Assembly: GCA_045631645.1 (NCBI GenBank)
Contig: JAZQVC010000045.1
Location: forward strand, 17,011-81,010
DNA: 64,000 nucleotides
Direction of reading: 5' to 3'
DNA from: SIG459 sp045631645
GTDB taxonomy: Bacteria > Bacillota > Clostridia > Oscillospirales > Oscillospiraceae
This document shows, piece by piece, positions 51,847 to 60,242 of the stretch; position 1 is the stretch's first letter, and every line of letters begins with the position of its first letter. Under the pieces are notes generated by a model that had not been told where the DNA came from, ran no database searches, and saw only the letters and a list, made by a program, of their open reading frames with translations. The position numbers and the translations under genes were made by a program.

Positions 51847-51999
51847 TAGCCGGATATGACAAGAAAACGAACACATTTGATATTTTTATAATGCGTATAA
51901 ATGCTATAAAATATGAATGTCGGATTGACCGAATAATAAGATCGTTTTGTGCATTTTAGACAGAAATTAAAACTGCAACAAAATGGAAGGAGATTTATT

Positions 52000-54111
52000 A
52001 TGCTGAAATATCCCCACTTGTTCACTCCTATTAAAATCGGAAATATGATCGTACCCAACCGCATTTGCCATGTCCCCACCGATGTCAGCTCCTCTCATGC
52101 CGATGGTTCTGTCAGCGAGCGTGACATTCATCACCACAGCGAGATCGCCAAGGGCGGTGCAGGCCTGATCATCGTTGGCGCAACCTCCCCCGACGGAAAG
52201 AGCGGACGTCCCACTGTCACCGGTCTTGTTGCAGACAGCGATACTCAGATTCCCGGTCTTGCCCGTCTGGCAGAGGGTATGCATAAGTACGGCGCAAAGT
52301 GCGTAGTGCAGCTTCAGCATCCCGGCCGTCAGTGCGCAGTTCCCCGCTATAACACCATGTCCGCCACCGATATGGTTGTTAAGCTTCCCTGGAGCGCAGG
52401 TCACGAGATCGTTTATGAAAACGCAGAGGAGAAGGGTAAGCCCGTCCGTGCAATGACCACCGAAGAAGTTGTAGAGATGGTCGACCTGTTCTCCGAGGCT
52501 GCCTGGCGCGTTAAGCAGGCAGGCTTTGACGGCGTTGAGCTTCATGCCGCTCACGGCTACCTGATTTCTCAGTTTATGTCTCCCTATCTCAATAAGCGTA
52601 TTGACCGTTGGGGCGGCAGCTTCGAAAATCGTATGCGCTTCCCCCTGGCCATCGTTGCATCCATCCAGCAGAAGTGCGGCAAGGATTTCCCCATCCTGGT
52701 TCGTTACTCCGTCGATGAATGGGTTGAAGGCGGCCGTGAATGCGAAGAGAGCGTAAGAGTTGCCGTTGAGTTCGAGCGCGCAGGCGTTGCCGCTCTGGAC
52801 CTGAGCCAGTGCATCCAGGAGAGCCCCGGTGCCGGTTTCGACCCCATGCAGTATCCCGAGGGATGGACCGACTATGCTTCCATCGCAGTTAAGAAAGCCG
52901 TTTCCATTCCCGTTATCAATAGCCACTCTCTCCGTAACCCCAGTTACTGCGAGAAACTGATAGCTGATGGCACTACCGACATGGTTGGTCTTTCCCGCCA
53001 GATGCTGGCCGACCCCTATTGGGCCGTTAAGGCTTATATGGGCAAGGACGAGCAGATTCGCCGCTGCATTTCCTGCCTCACCGGTTGCTGGCAGGAGAGT
53101 ATGATGGCAAAGAAAGAAATCGGCTGCGCCATCAACCCCGCCTGCGGCCATATGGAATTTGACCAGATGAAGGCTGCCGAAACTCCCCTGAATGTTGCCA
53201 TCGTCGGTGGTGGTCCCGCCGGCATGGAAGCTGCCCGCGTTGCCACCGTTCGCGGACATAAGGTCACTCTGTTTGAAAAGACCGGTGAGCTTGGCGGCGC
53301 TATTCTGGGCTGCTGCATGGCACCCGGCAAGGAGAAGATGAAGTGGTATGCCGACTGGATCCGCAACCAGGTCAAGGAGCTGAATGTTGATGTTCGCCTC
53401 CATACCTGCCCCGGTGTTGAGGAACTGAAGGGATATGACATCGTTCTCAATGCCACCGGCGCCACCAGCTATGCTCCCGAATGCATAGGCAAAGAGCGCA
53501 TTGTTCCCTTTGAGGAAGCCATCGCCTGCCCCAAGGTTAACTGCCCCTATCATCCCAAGGATCGCACTATGCGCAGAATCGGCGAAAAGGTTCTGGTTTG
53601 GGGTGACCACTATGCAGCAGTTGATACCGTTACCGCTCTTGCCGCAATGGGCAAGGATGTAACTGTTGTCACCGACCGCAAGGAATTTGGCTCCAGCGTT
53701 GAAGTTATCCACATGTATGTTATGCGCAAGCGCTTCGCTCAGGGCGATGCTGAGGCTCTGGAGAGCAAGCCCTATAAGTATCCCGTAAAGGTTTTGGAAA
53801 ACAGCACAGTTTACAGCATCGAAGAGGGCAAGGTTGTTGTTATGGACAAGAACTTCAACCGCACCGAGCTGGAAATCGACGACGTCGTCACTTGCCATAC
53901 CCGTTCCAACACCGCTCTGTTTGAAGAGCTCTGCACCGCAGGCGTATCTGTCATCAATGCCGGTGACAGCAAGAGCCCCCGCAACCTCCATGCTGCCGTC
54001 TTTGAAGGCGCAAGTTTTGGCCTGAAGCTTGAGGAGAAGCTGCTCATGAACTCCAACCACAGCGTTATGGATAAGCTGCCCATCGATGTTTTCGGCCAGC
54101 TGACCAGATAA
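52000..54111 (+). CDS. NADH:flavin oxidoreductase/Old Yellow Enzyme with Fe-S and FAD domains
   Basis: 703 residues, 2,4-dienoyl-CoA reductase/2-enoate reductase layout. An FMN TIM barrel (1-350: LFTPIKIGNMIVPNRICHVP, GFDGVELHAAHGYLISQFMS, YLNKRIDRWGGSFENR) is followed by the 4Fe-4S motif RRCISCLTGCWQ...GCAINP. Then comes a FAD/NAD half (395-700: VAIVGGGPAGMEAARVATVR, a second nucleotide fold and GDSKSPRNLHAAVFEG). It would reduce an activated C=C, as BaiCD, BaiH or FadH do; substrate unknown. RBS GGAGGAGA-like (GGAAGGAG). C-ending codon bias implies high expression. Confidence 0.93.
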   Translation: MLKYPHLFTPIKIGNMIVPNRICHVPTDVSSSHADGSVSERDIHHHSEIAKGGAGLIIVGATSPDGKSGRPTVTGLVADSDTQIPGLARLAEGMHKYGAKCVVQLQHPGRQCAVPRYNTMSATDMVVKLPWSAGHEIVYENAEEKGKPVRAMTTEEVVEMVDLFSEAAWRVKQAGFDGVELHAAHGYLISQFMSPYLNKRIDRWGGSFENRMRFPLAIVASIQQKCGKDFPILVRYSVDEWVEGGRECEESVRVAVEFERAGVAALDLSQCIQESPGAGFDPMQYPEGWTDYASIAVKKAVSIPVINSHSLRNPSYCEKLIADGTTDMVGLSRQMLADPYWAVKAYMGKDEQIRRCISCLTGCWQESMMAKKEIGCAINPACGHMEFDQMKAAETPLNVAIVGGGPAGMEAARVATVRGHKVTLFEKTGELGGAILGCCMAPGKEKMKWYADWIRNQVKELNVDVRLHTCPGVEELKGYDIVLNATGATSYAPECIGKERIVPFEEAIACPKVNCPYHPKDRTMRRIGEKVLVWGDHYAAVDTVTALAAMGKDVTVVTDRKEFGSSVEVIHMYVMRKRFAQGDAEALESKPYKYPVKVLENSTVYSIEEGKVVVMDKNFNRTELEIDDVVTCHTRSNTALFEELCTAGVSVINAGDSKSPRNLHAAVFEGASFGLKLEEKLLMNSNHSVMDKLPIDVFGQLTR

Positions 54112-54123
54112 ATTAAAGAACAT

Positions 54124-54160
54124 AAAAAAAGCGGACTGATTAAATCAGTCCGCTTTTTTT
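54124..54160. terminator. Bidirectional terminator between reductase and Na/phosphate symporter genes
   Basis: AAAAAAAGCGGACTGAT pairs with ATCAGTCCGCTTTTTTT around TAA. The symmetric A/T arms serve both converging genes. Confidence 0.93.
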
Positions 54161-54169
54161 ATTTAAGCC

Positions 54170-55930
54170 TTAAACTTTGGCGATAACATCCAGATACTTG
54201 TTTTTGTAAAACTGCAGCTGGAGTTCATATGTATTATGATCGTTTCTGTCGAGAGAGCCCACATAGTCATGCTCTTTCATGTGGGAATCCTGGGATTCAA
54301 GAACAGTGATTGCGATGTTGGAACAGTGGGCGGCGATGCGCTCGAAATTGTTCAGGAGGTCATTGAAAACGAATCCAAGCTCCAGGGTGCACTGTCCTGC
54401 CTGAATGCGCTTTATATGGCTGCCCTTCAGCTCCTTTGTCATCATATTGATAACTTCCTGCAGGGGTTTTACCTTGCCTGCAAGCAGATAATCCATGTCC
54501 TCCATGGCATCCATTGTAAGACGGCTGATTTCTTTAACCGCATCAATGCAAATGGTAATGTCGCGAGTTGCCTGAGGGGAGAAGCGGAGCTTTTTGTTGT
54601 GAAGCTCCTGAGCAAGCTCTGCCACATTTACGGAATGGTCGGAAATTCGCTCGACATTTGCAAGATAGCTCAGGTATCTTGCGGAGGTGCGGTTTTCCCG
54701 TTCGCTCAACTGTTTTGCGTGGAGGCTGACGAGGTAAGAACCAAGGTGGTCCTCGAAATTATCCACCTTTTCCTCGCGGGACATGATTTTGTCGTATGTC
54801 TCACGGTCGAATTCGTTCAGCAGCTCTATGGACTTGTACATGTTCTTAAAAGCGGCGCCGGACATCAAGGCCATTGTTTTGCCGCTTTGCTCAAGGGCAA
54901 GGGCGGGATAATCCAGAAAACGGTCATCCAGCAGGTTTTCCTCGTATTCTTCCTCCTCGGAAGAATGCTTGTCCTTAATGACGGAGGAAACAAGCTTTAC
55001 CATCAAGCCTGCGAAAGGCATAAGAACCATGGTCGCAATAACCTTGAAGACGGTATTTACAATGGCTATGCCCATGCTTTCTGCAGGGAGAGCCATGAAA
55101 TCAAAACGAACAAAGGCGTTTATGATATAGAAGGGTATCATCAAAAGCAGAGCGCCTGAGAGATTGAAGAGAAGATAAACAAATGCGGTGCGCTTGCCGT
55201 TTACATTGGCGCCGATTGCGGAGAGAAGAACAGGGGCGCATGCGCCTATGCACATACCGATAACCATAGGGATGGCAACCTCATAGCTGATGACACCGGT
55301 GATGGAAAGAGCCTGCAAAATACCGATAGAGGCGGAGCAGCTCTGAATTATTGCAGTGACGATAATGCCCACAAATATTGCCACAAAAGGATTGGAAACT
55401 GCGGAGATGAAGCTGAGGAATGCCTGACTTTCCTTCAAAGGGGCCATTGCGCCGCTCATTGACTGCATGCCGCTCATAAGCACAGAGAATGCCAGCATAA
55501 TCATGCCTATATTCTTTTTGGATTGGCTTTTGCAGAAGAAATAGAGAATTATGCCGATGAAGGCCACAAAGGCAAAAATGGTTGCGGAGGAAATAGGGCC
55601 GCTGCCCTCAACACCTGCAAGAACCAATATCCAACCGGTGGCGGTGGTGCCTATGTTGGCGCCCATGATAATGCCTATGGCGTTTGCAAGCTTCATAATT
55701 CCGGAGTTTACAAAGCCGACAACCATAACGGTGGTGGCAGAGGAAGACTGGATTATGGCGGTTACAAATGTTCCCAGCAAAACCCCTCTGAAGGTGGTGG
55801 AGGTCAGTTTCGCCAGAATTATCTCCAGCTTTCTGCCTGCAACGCGTTTAAGGCCTTCACCCAAAAGGGACATGCCGAAAAGGAAAAAAGCAAGTCCGCC
55901 CAAAAGCGAAATAGTATTTGCGATATTCAT
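54170..55930 (-). CDS. Na+/phosphate cotransporter with PhoU-like domain
   Basis: 586 residues. Two inverted NptA-type repeats of about 150 residues: GGLAFFLFGMSLLGEGLKRV with IIQSSSATTVMVVGFVNSG, then AIIQSCSASIGILQALSITG. These form eight or so helices. Residues 350-570 are a helical PhoU-like cytoplasmic domain (LAQELHNKKLRF, RIAAHCSNIAITVLESQ). It should take up phosphate with sodium, or balance it. RBS is weak (AAGGCG). No phosphate genes adjoin it. Confidence 0.92.
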   Translation of the reverse strand: MNIANTISLLGGLAFFLFGMSLLGEGLKRVAGRKLEIILAKLTSTTFRGVLLGTFVTAIIQSSSATTVMVVGFVNSGIMKLANAIGIIMGANIGTTATGWILVLAGVEGSGPISSATIFAFVAFIGIILYFFCKSQSKKNIGMIMLAFSVLMSGMQSMSGAMAPLKESQAFLSFISAVSNPFVAIFVGIIVTAIIQSCSASIGILQALSITGVISYEVAIPMVIGMCIGACAPVLLSAIGANVNGKRTAFVYLLFNLSGALLLMIPFYIINAFVRFDFMALPAESMGIAIVNTVFKVIATMVLMPFAGLMVKLVSSVIKDKHSSEEEEYEENLLDDRFLDYPALALEQSGKTMALMSGAAFKNMYKSIELLNEFDRETYDKIMSREEKVDNFEDHLGSYLVSLHAKQLSERENRTSARYLSYLANVERISDHSVNVAELAQELHNKKLRFSPQATRDITICIDAVKEISRLTMDAMEDMDYLLAGKVKPLQEVINMMTKELKGSHIKRIQAGQCTLELGFVFNDLLNNFERIAAHCSNIAITVLESQDSHMKEHDYVGSLDRNDHNTYELQLQFYKNKYLDVIAKV

Positions 55931-55981
55931 GTTAAGTAAAGCGCCTTCTTTCTGTGTCTCCTAAGATGCCTTATTATAAAT

Positions 55982-56797
55982 TCACAGGTTTAAAAAATCC
56001 TTGCGATATTTAAGCCCAAGATGCTCCGCAAGCTCTGCCAGCTGGTCATCGCGGATGGTGTTTATTCTGGGAAGATGGGCGGTGAGCATATATATCTGTG
56101 CTGCCTTTTCGGCGGTTTCAATAAGACCGAAGGTCTCATCCATAGTTTTACCCGCGCCGTAGATGCCGTGCATTCCCCAAATGACAAGGCGGTATTCCTT
56201 CATCTTTTCGGCAGTTGCTTCTCCTATGGAATTTGTTCCGCAAAGCATCCAGGGAAGAACGCCGACACCATCGGGGAATATCATGATGCACTCCGTGCAC
56301 ATCTGCCAAAGACTATGGGTGAAGGCTTTTTCGTCAAGCTCGTGAACATAGCTCATTGCAAGGGTGTAGGTGGGGTGGCAGTGCATAATAACGCGGTTTT
56401 CGGGATCGGAGGAGAGGCGGGTCATGTGGCTCATAATGTGGGCGGCGAATTCGGAGGTGTACTTGCCGCCGTCGGAAAATCCCCAAAGAAGCTGAGCAAC
56501 TTTTCCGTCTTCTGAAATGCGGACTATACCGAGATTGGTCTCGGGGTCGCTATCCACATTCATGAAGTATTTACCCGTTCCGGTAACGATGAAAATCTTG
56601 CCGGCCATGGGGGAGGCGTCAAAGCCCAAAGGCATGCTTCTTATTACATTGTTCAAATCCAGATATTCGGCAACTTCACTTTCGTCCAGAAGACAGCTGA
56701 TATTGCCGCTGTTGCGTTCGTCCCAGCCCATGCGGTACATGTTTGCGGTGGTTTTTCGCATTTCCTCCACAAAGGGGGCGTTCAGAATATTTTTCAT
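55982..56797 (-). CDS. rhaD: Rhamnulose-1-phosphate aldolase family protein (class II aldolase)
   Basis: 271 residues. NMYRMGWDERNSGNISCLLD is the N-terminal family motif. Zinc ligands lie in NRVIMHCHPTYTLAM (His-x-His) and VIWGMHGIYGAG; FAAHIMSHM and the C-terminal LIETAEKAAQIY fit RhaD. It should split rhamnulose-1-phosphate to dihydroxyacetone phosphate and lactaldehyde. No rhamnose isomerase or kinase is in the window, so it may work on another ketose-1-phosphate. An ATG at 56797 with GAGG 8-9 bases upstream is preferred to a GTG at 56812. Confidence 0.87.
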   Translation of the reverse strand: MKNILNAPFVEEMRKTTANMYRMGWDERNSGNISCLLDESEVAEYLDLNNVIRSMPLGFDASPMAGKIFIVTGTGKYFMNVDSDPETNLGIVRISEDGKVAQLLWGFSDGGKYTSEFAAHIMSHMTRLSSDPENRVIMHCHPTYTLAMSYVHELDEKAFTHSLWQMCTECIMIFPDGVGVLPWMLCGTNSIGEATAEKMKEYRLVIWGMHGIYGAGKTMDETFGLIETAEKAAQIYMLTAHLPRINTIRDDQLAELAEHLGLKYRKDFLNL

Positions 56798-56888
56798 TCC
56801 GATAAACCTCACTTGCCAAATGTGATGCTTTTAACATTGTTTATTATAGAATAGCACGAATACAGAGCAAAAGACAAGGGATATAACT

Positions 56889-56920
56889 AAAAAGACCCTT
56901 GCCGAGGCAAAGGCCTTTTT
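56889..56920. terminator. Probable terminator after the E1-like gene
   Basis: AAAAAGACCCTTGC pairs with GCAAAGGCCTTTTT around CGAG with two mismatches. On the minus strand it lies 15 bases after the E1-like stop and ends in CTTTTT. Moderately strong. Confidence 0.65.
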
Positions 56921-56934
56921 TGTTTACATGGAGC

Positions 56935-57603
56935 TTATAGCTCGATGATGTCAAATTCCATATTAAAAAGGTCGACAAGGAGCATTTTTCCCTCAAGGGA
57001 GGAGGTCTTGCCGCATAAAATTTTCAAAGCTTCAGCAGCCTGAAGAGCGGCACAGGCAGCAGGGGTGGGGCAGATGCAGCTGCCGGCGGAAGGAAGAGAG
57101 TTGGCATAGAGATTTTTGAGGAAGCCGCTGCCGGGCTTTACTACACTTATCTGTGCGTTCCATCCGTTTATTGCCCCGTGAATAAGATAGAGCCCTCGCT
57201 TGCCGCATTCCTCTTCAAGGAGAATTCTGTCGGCGGGATTATCCAGCGCGTCGATAACAATATCTGCGCCCGAGAGCATAGCATCTGCGTTTTCGGCGCT
57301 GAAAAATTCCTCAAATGCGGTGAATTCAATATCGGGATTTATCTGCTTTGCACGCCCTGCGGCGGCGCGGGCTTTGTTTATCCCCATGGTGCTTTGGAGA
57401 CTTAAAAGCTGGCGATTGAGGTTTGTCTCCTCAAAAATGTCGCCATCGGCGGCGGCAACGGCACCAACACCGGCTCTTACCAGATATTCGCATATATATC
57501 CGCCGAGACCTCCGCAGCCTGCCACAAAAACCTTCTTTTTGCGGAGCTGCTCCTGCTCGGTTTCGCTGATGCTGGGAATGTTGCGCAAGAATCGTTTATC
57601 CAA
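56935..57603 (-). CDS. ThiF/HesA/MoeB-family adenylyltransferase (E1-like)
   Basis: 222 residues. Nucleotide motif VFVAGCGGLGGYICEYLVRA, then AAADGDIFEETNLNRQLL with the Asp, Asn and Arg used for adenylation, and IDALDNPADR. The C-terminal part SCICPTPAACAALQAAEALK is the crossover helix region; no clear CxxC zinc pairs are visible. Such enzymes adenylate the C-terminal Gly of a ThiS- or MoaD-like protein, but none is encoded nearby. A TTG start at 57603 is chosen because GAGGTGAG lies 5 bases before it; the open frame extends further without a site. Confidence 0.87.
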   Translation of the reverse strand: MDKRFLRNIPSISETEQEQLRKKKVFVAGCGGLGGYICEYLVRAGVGAVAAADGDIFEETNLNRQLLSLQSTMGINKARAAAGRAKQINPDIEFTAFEEFFSAENADAMLSGADIVIDALDNPADRILLEEECGKRGLYLIHGAINGWNAQISVVKPGSGFLKNLYANSLPSAGSCICPTPAACAALQAAEALKILCGKTSSLEGKMLLVDLFNMEFDIIEL

Positions 57604-57727
57604 AGCTCTCACCTCTAAATCGCTGAGTTTAATGTAAATTATAAACGCATCGGGATAAAAATACAAGCGTGGCGATGGTGGTAAGGGCAACAGGCAAAAT
57701 TTTTATTAAAGCTATGGAAATAATATA

Positions 57728-57755
57728 AACTTTCTGTAAATAATATGAGAAAGTT
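57728..57755. repeat. Inverted repeat upstream of the DxDGDG-repeat protein gene
   Basis: AACTTTCT (57728-57735) and AGAAAGTT (57748-57755) are separated by 12 bases, just upstream of the promoter at 57769. A possible operator. The rest of the 249-base gap 57604-57852 holds only that promoter and the ribosome site. Confidence 0.35.
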
Positions 57756-57768
57756 ACATGTGGAGAGA

Positions 57769-57797
57769 TTGCGTTAAATTGCTTGCCGTGATAAAAT
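57769..57797 (+). promoter_or_regulatory. Sigma-A promoter for the 57853 operon
   Basis: TTGCGT (57769-57774), 17-base spacer, TAAAAT (57792-57797). About 50 bases before the ATG at 57853. Confidence 0.7.
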
Positions 57798-57852
57798 AAT
57801 CGAACATAAAAGCAATTAATATGATCTGGAAAATAAAGAGGAGGAAGAAAAA

Positions 57853-58179
57853 ATGGCAGAGAAAAAATTCCCTTGGGGTCTTGTTGTGGCCGCCGGCGCA
57901 GTTGCAGCTGTTGGTGTAGTTGCGTATATTAAGAGAGAAGAAATCAAGGCTCTCGTAAACAATGTTATAGCTAAGGTAGAAGATGAACTCATAGAAGAAA
58001 TTGTTGAAGAGGAAGGCTTCTGCGAACTGGACACCGATGGTGACGGCGAGGTTGACACCGTTGTTCTGGACACCGATGGCGATGGTGAGGCCGATGCTGT
58101 TGCTGTTGATACCGATGGTGATGGCGAAATGGACACCGTTATTGCCGGTGTGTGCGAAGATAGCGATTTCGAAGATTGA
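57853..58179 (+). CDS. Small membrane protein with three 13-residue DxDGDG repeats
   Basis: 108 residues. Residues 6-25 form one hydrophobic helix, followed by a charged amphipathic stretch (REEIKALVNNVIAKVEDE). Then come three tandem 13-residue repeats, each DTDGDGExD plus four hydrophobic residues, and an acidic tail. The repeats resemble calcium-binding loops of dockerins or thrombospondin type 3 units, but no dockerin helices are present. Whether the acidic part is inside or outside the cell cannot be settled. GAGGAGGAAG lies upstream; plsC starts 25 bases later. Family not recognised. Confidence 0.82.
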   Translation: MAEKKFPWGLVVAAGAVAAVGVVAYIKREEIKALVNNVIAKVEDELIEEIVEEEGFCELDTDGDGEVDTVVLDTDGDGEADAVAVDTDGDGEMDTVIAGVCEDSDFED

Positions 58180-58204
58180 TTGAAGGAAAAAGGAGTTCCG
58201 GTAA

Positions 58205-59008
58205 ATGATCCTTTTACCTTTTTTGGTAATCAGCCTTGCTGTGGATATAGCGGTCTGCATTTGCGCAGGATTCGGGGGCTGGATGCTGGTGCTTATGGCG
58301 GTGCTGATATTCATCGCTGCTTTTATTGCATCGCTTATTCTCTATGTCCTCGTGCTGGGACTGATTTCGCTGCTTGTTAGGAAAGATGAGGAGCGGACAC
58401 GGGTTGATAAATTTTCAAGAGCGGTGGTTCTTTGCACGGTTGCCATTATAAACGCAATTTGCCGTGTAAGAATACATACCGAGGGCTTTGAAAAGCTGCC
58501 CGAGGGAAGATGGCTTTATATCAGCAACCACCGCAGCGCCTTCGATGCGCTGACGGCATGCTGGGCTTTGCGTAAGCGTGGAGTTACCTTCATCATGAAG
58601 CCCTCTATAATGAAAATCCCCATAGCAAATGTTTTTATGAGGAGAGCCTGCTTCCTGCCCATTGACAGAGAAAATGACAGAGAAGCGCTCAAAACCATAA
58701 TAAAAGCCACTCAGCTTATCAAGGCTGATGAGGCATCCATAGCAGTTTACCCCGAAGGCACAAGAAACAAGGGCGAGGGTATGCTGCCTTTCAAAAATGG
58801 AGTTTTCAAAATTGCCCAGAGGGCAAAGGTTCCCGTTGTTGTGGCATCCGTTAAAAACTCCGAAAATGTTATGCGAAACTTCCCCTGGCGCCATACAGAT
58901 GTCTATCTGAAGGTGTGCAGGGTTATAAGCCCCGAGGAAATGGAGGGGCTCAAGACTACCGATATTGGCGAAGAGGCAAGAAAATGTTTGACGCTCGAAG
59001 GCTGCTGA
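58205..59008 (+). CDS. plsC: 1-acyl-sn-glycerol-3-phosphate acyltransferase (PlsC family)
   Basis: 267 residues. Two N-terminal helices (about 1-25 and 30-55), then the acyltransferase motifs: NHRSAFD (His-x4-Asp), FLPIDREN and AVYPEGTRNKGEG. These enzymes add the second acyl chain to lysophosphatidate at the membrane. It is followed by a CDP-alcohol phosphatidyltransferase gene overlapping by 25 bases, which fits phospholipid synthesis. RBS AAGGAG. Confidence 0.9.
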   Translation: MILLPFLVISLAVDIAVCICAGFGGWMLVLMAVLIFIAAFIASLILYVLVLGLISLLVRKDEERTRVDKFSRAVVLCTVAIINAICRVRIHTEGFEKLPEGRWLYISNHRSAFDALTACWALRKRGVTFIMKPSIMKIPIANVFMRRACFLPIDRENDREALKTIIKATQLIKADEASIAVYPEGTRNKGEGMLPFKNGVFKIAQRAKVPVVVASVKNSENVMRNFPWRHTDVYLKVCRVISPEEMEGLKTTDIGEEARKCLTLEGC

Positions 59009-59568
59009 CAAAAGAACAAGTGCTGACAATACCCAACGCAATGAGCGCGTTCCGCATACTCCTGATACCCTTTATTATCTGGACTTATGCAAGTGACCGT
59101 CATTATCTGGCTTTCGCACTTGTGCTTGTGTCTGCTCTGTCCGATATGCTGGACGGACTTGTGGCAAGAAAACTGAACATGGTGTCCGACTTCGGAAAGT
59201 TTATAGACCCTGTGGCGGATAAGCTTACTCAGGCGGCTATACTGATATGCCTTATGACTCAGCACAGCCATATTTACATTCTCTTCATCATTCTTGCGGT
59301 CAAGGAGTTGGTAACCCTCTGGCTGGGCGCCGCCGTCTTCAACCGCCATGATTCGGTGCATTCCGCAAAGTGGTACGGCAAGCTTTGCACAGTGGTGCTT
59401 GAAGGCGCCACGATGCTGCTTATGGTGCTGCCAAACGCTTCGGAGAATTTGGTGCATTTGTTTATATTCATTTGCGCCTGCGTTTTGATTTTCGCGTTTA
59501 TCATGTATGCTCTTTTGTATCTGAAAATGCTTATTCACGGCGTGGACAGAGAGAAAGATGCAGGCTGA
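58984..59568 (+). CDS. CDP-alcohol phosphatidyltransferase (PgsA-like)
   Basis: 194 residues, about six helices. It carries the complete signature DMLDGLVARKLN...DFGKFIDPVADK, i.e. DG-x2-AR-x8-G-x3-D-x3-D. TIPNAMSAFRILLIPFI at the start is typical of phosphatidylglycerophosphate synthases, but cardiolipin-synthase-like members look the same. It overlaps plsC by 25 bases; the ATG at 58984 is the first with a family-like start. A terminator follows. Confidence 0.9.
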   Translation: MFDARRLLTKEQVLTIPNAMSAFRILLIPFIIWTYASDRHYLAFALVLVSALSDMLDGLVARKLNMVSDFGKFIDPVADKLTQAAILICLMTQHSHIYILFIILAVKELVTLWLGAAVFNRHDSVHSAKWYGKLCTVVLEGATMLLMVLPNASENLVHLFIFICACVLIFAFIMYALLYLKMLIHGVDREKDAG

Positions 59569-59575
59569 AACTGAG

Positions 59576-59606
59576 AAAGCCGCGGCTATCTGCAGCCGCG
59601 GCTTTT
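59576..59606 (+). terminator. Intrinsic terminator after the phosphatidyltransferase gene
   Basis: GCCGCGGCT/AGCCGCGGC stem with ATCTGC loop, then TTTT, CGGA and a second T-run. Confidence 0.85.
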
Positions 59607-59621
59607 CGGATTTTTAACGGC

Positions 59622-59650
59622 TTGTATACTGAGGGAAAGTGTGCTATAAT
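59622..59650 (+). promoter_or_regulatory. Sigma-A promoter for the ygjV-like gene
   Basis: TTGTAT (59622-59627), 17-base spacer ending TGC, consensus TATAAT (59645-59650). It has an extended -10. About 30 bases before the ATG at 59681. Confidence 0.82.
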
Positions 59651-59680
59651 AAACCGCAAGTATATTAAGGAAAGAAAATA

Positions 59681-60211
59681 ATGGATTGGAAGTTTATCCT
59701 TATTCAGGCCATCGGGCTTTTGGGCAACATAGCGGTTATATCCGCTGTGCAGTTCAATAACCGAAAAATAGTGCTTGGGGCTCAGGCTCTTGCCTGCGTG
59801 CTCTGGAGTGTCCACTATGGCGCCCTCGGAGCGGTGACGGCTCTTTGCACGAATTTCATTTCCCTTGGCCGCTCGGCGGTTTTCTATTTCAACGACCGCC
59901 GCTGGGCAAAAAGCAAGGTCTGGCTTTGGCTGTTTCTGGCTCTTTTCGTGGGCAACTCTCTGCTCACATGGGAAGGATGGAGAAGCATCCTGCCGGGCAT
60001 AGGAATGTGCGCCACAACTCTTGCCCTGTGGACGAAGGACGAGAAAAAGCTCCGTCTGCTTTATCTTTGCTCCTCTCCTCCTTGGCTTATATACAACATA
60101 CTCTGCGGCTCTTATTCCTGCACGATTGTTGAGACCATTGCCCTCATATCCTATATTTCCGCAATTTACCGCTTCGATATAAGAAAGACAAAAACCAAGG
60201 CGGCAAACTGA
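59681..60211 (+). CDS. ygjV: YgjV-family inner membrane protein
   Basis: 176 residues, about six short helices. QAIGLLGNIAVISAVQFNNR, LWSVHYGALGAVTALCTNFI and a terminal CTIVETIALISYISAIYRFD are the landmarks of the YgjV (Imp-YgjV) family, whose role is unknown. It has its own near-consensus promoter and is followed 31 bases later by the Pro-Thr-rich protein gene. Confidence 0.87.
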   Translation: MDWKFILIQAIGLLGNIAVISAVQFNNRKIVLGAQALACVLWSVHYGALGAVTALCTNFISLGRSAVFYFNDRRWAKSKVWLWLFLALFVGNSLLTWEGWRSILPGIGMCATTLALWTKDEKKLRLLYLCSSPPWLIYNILCGSYSCTIVETIALISYISAIYRFDIRKTKTKAAN

Positions 60212-60242
60212 ATAAAATCACTTTTTTCAGAGGTGTTAAGAG

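Noticed and set aside
51967..54123. Long antisense frame (718 codons) opposite the Old Yellow Enzyme gene
   Set aside because: The plus strand has FMN, Fe-S and FAD motifs; the antisense frame has a low-complexity Gly/Ala/Asn-rich translation typical of a shadow.
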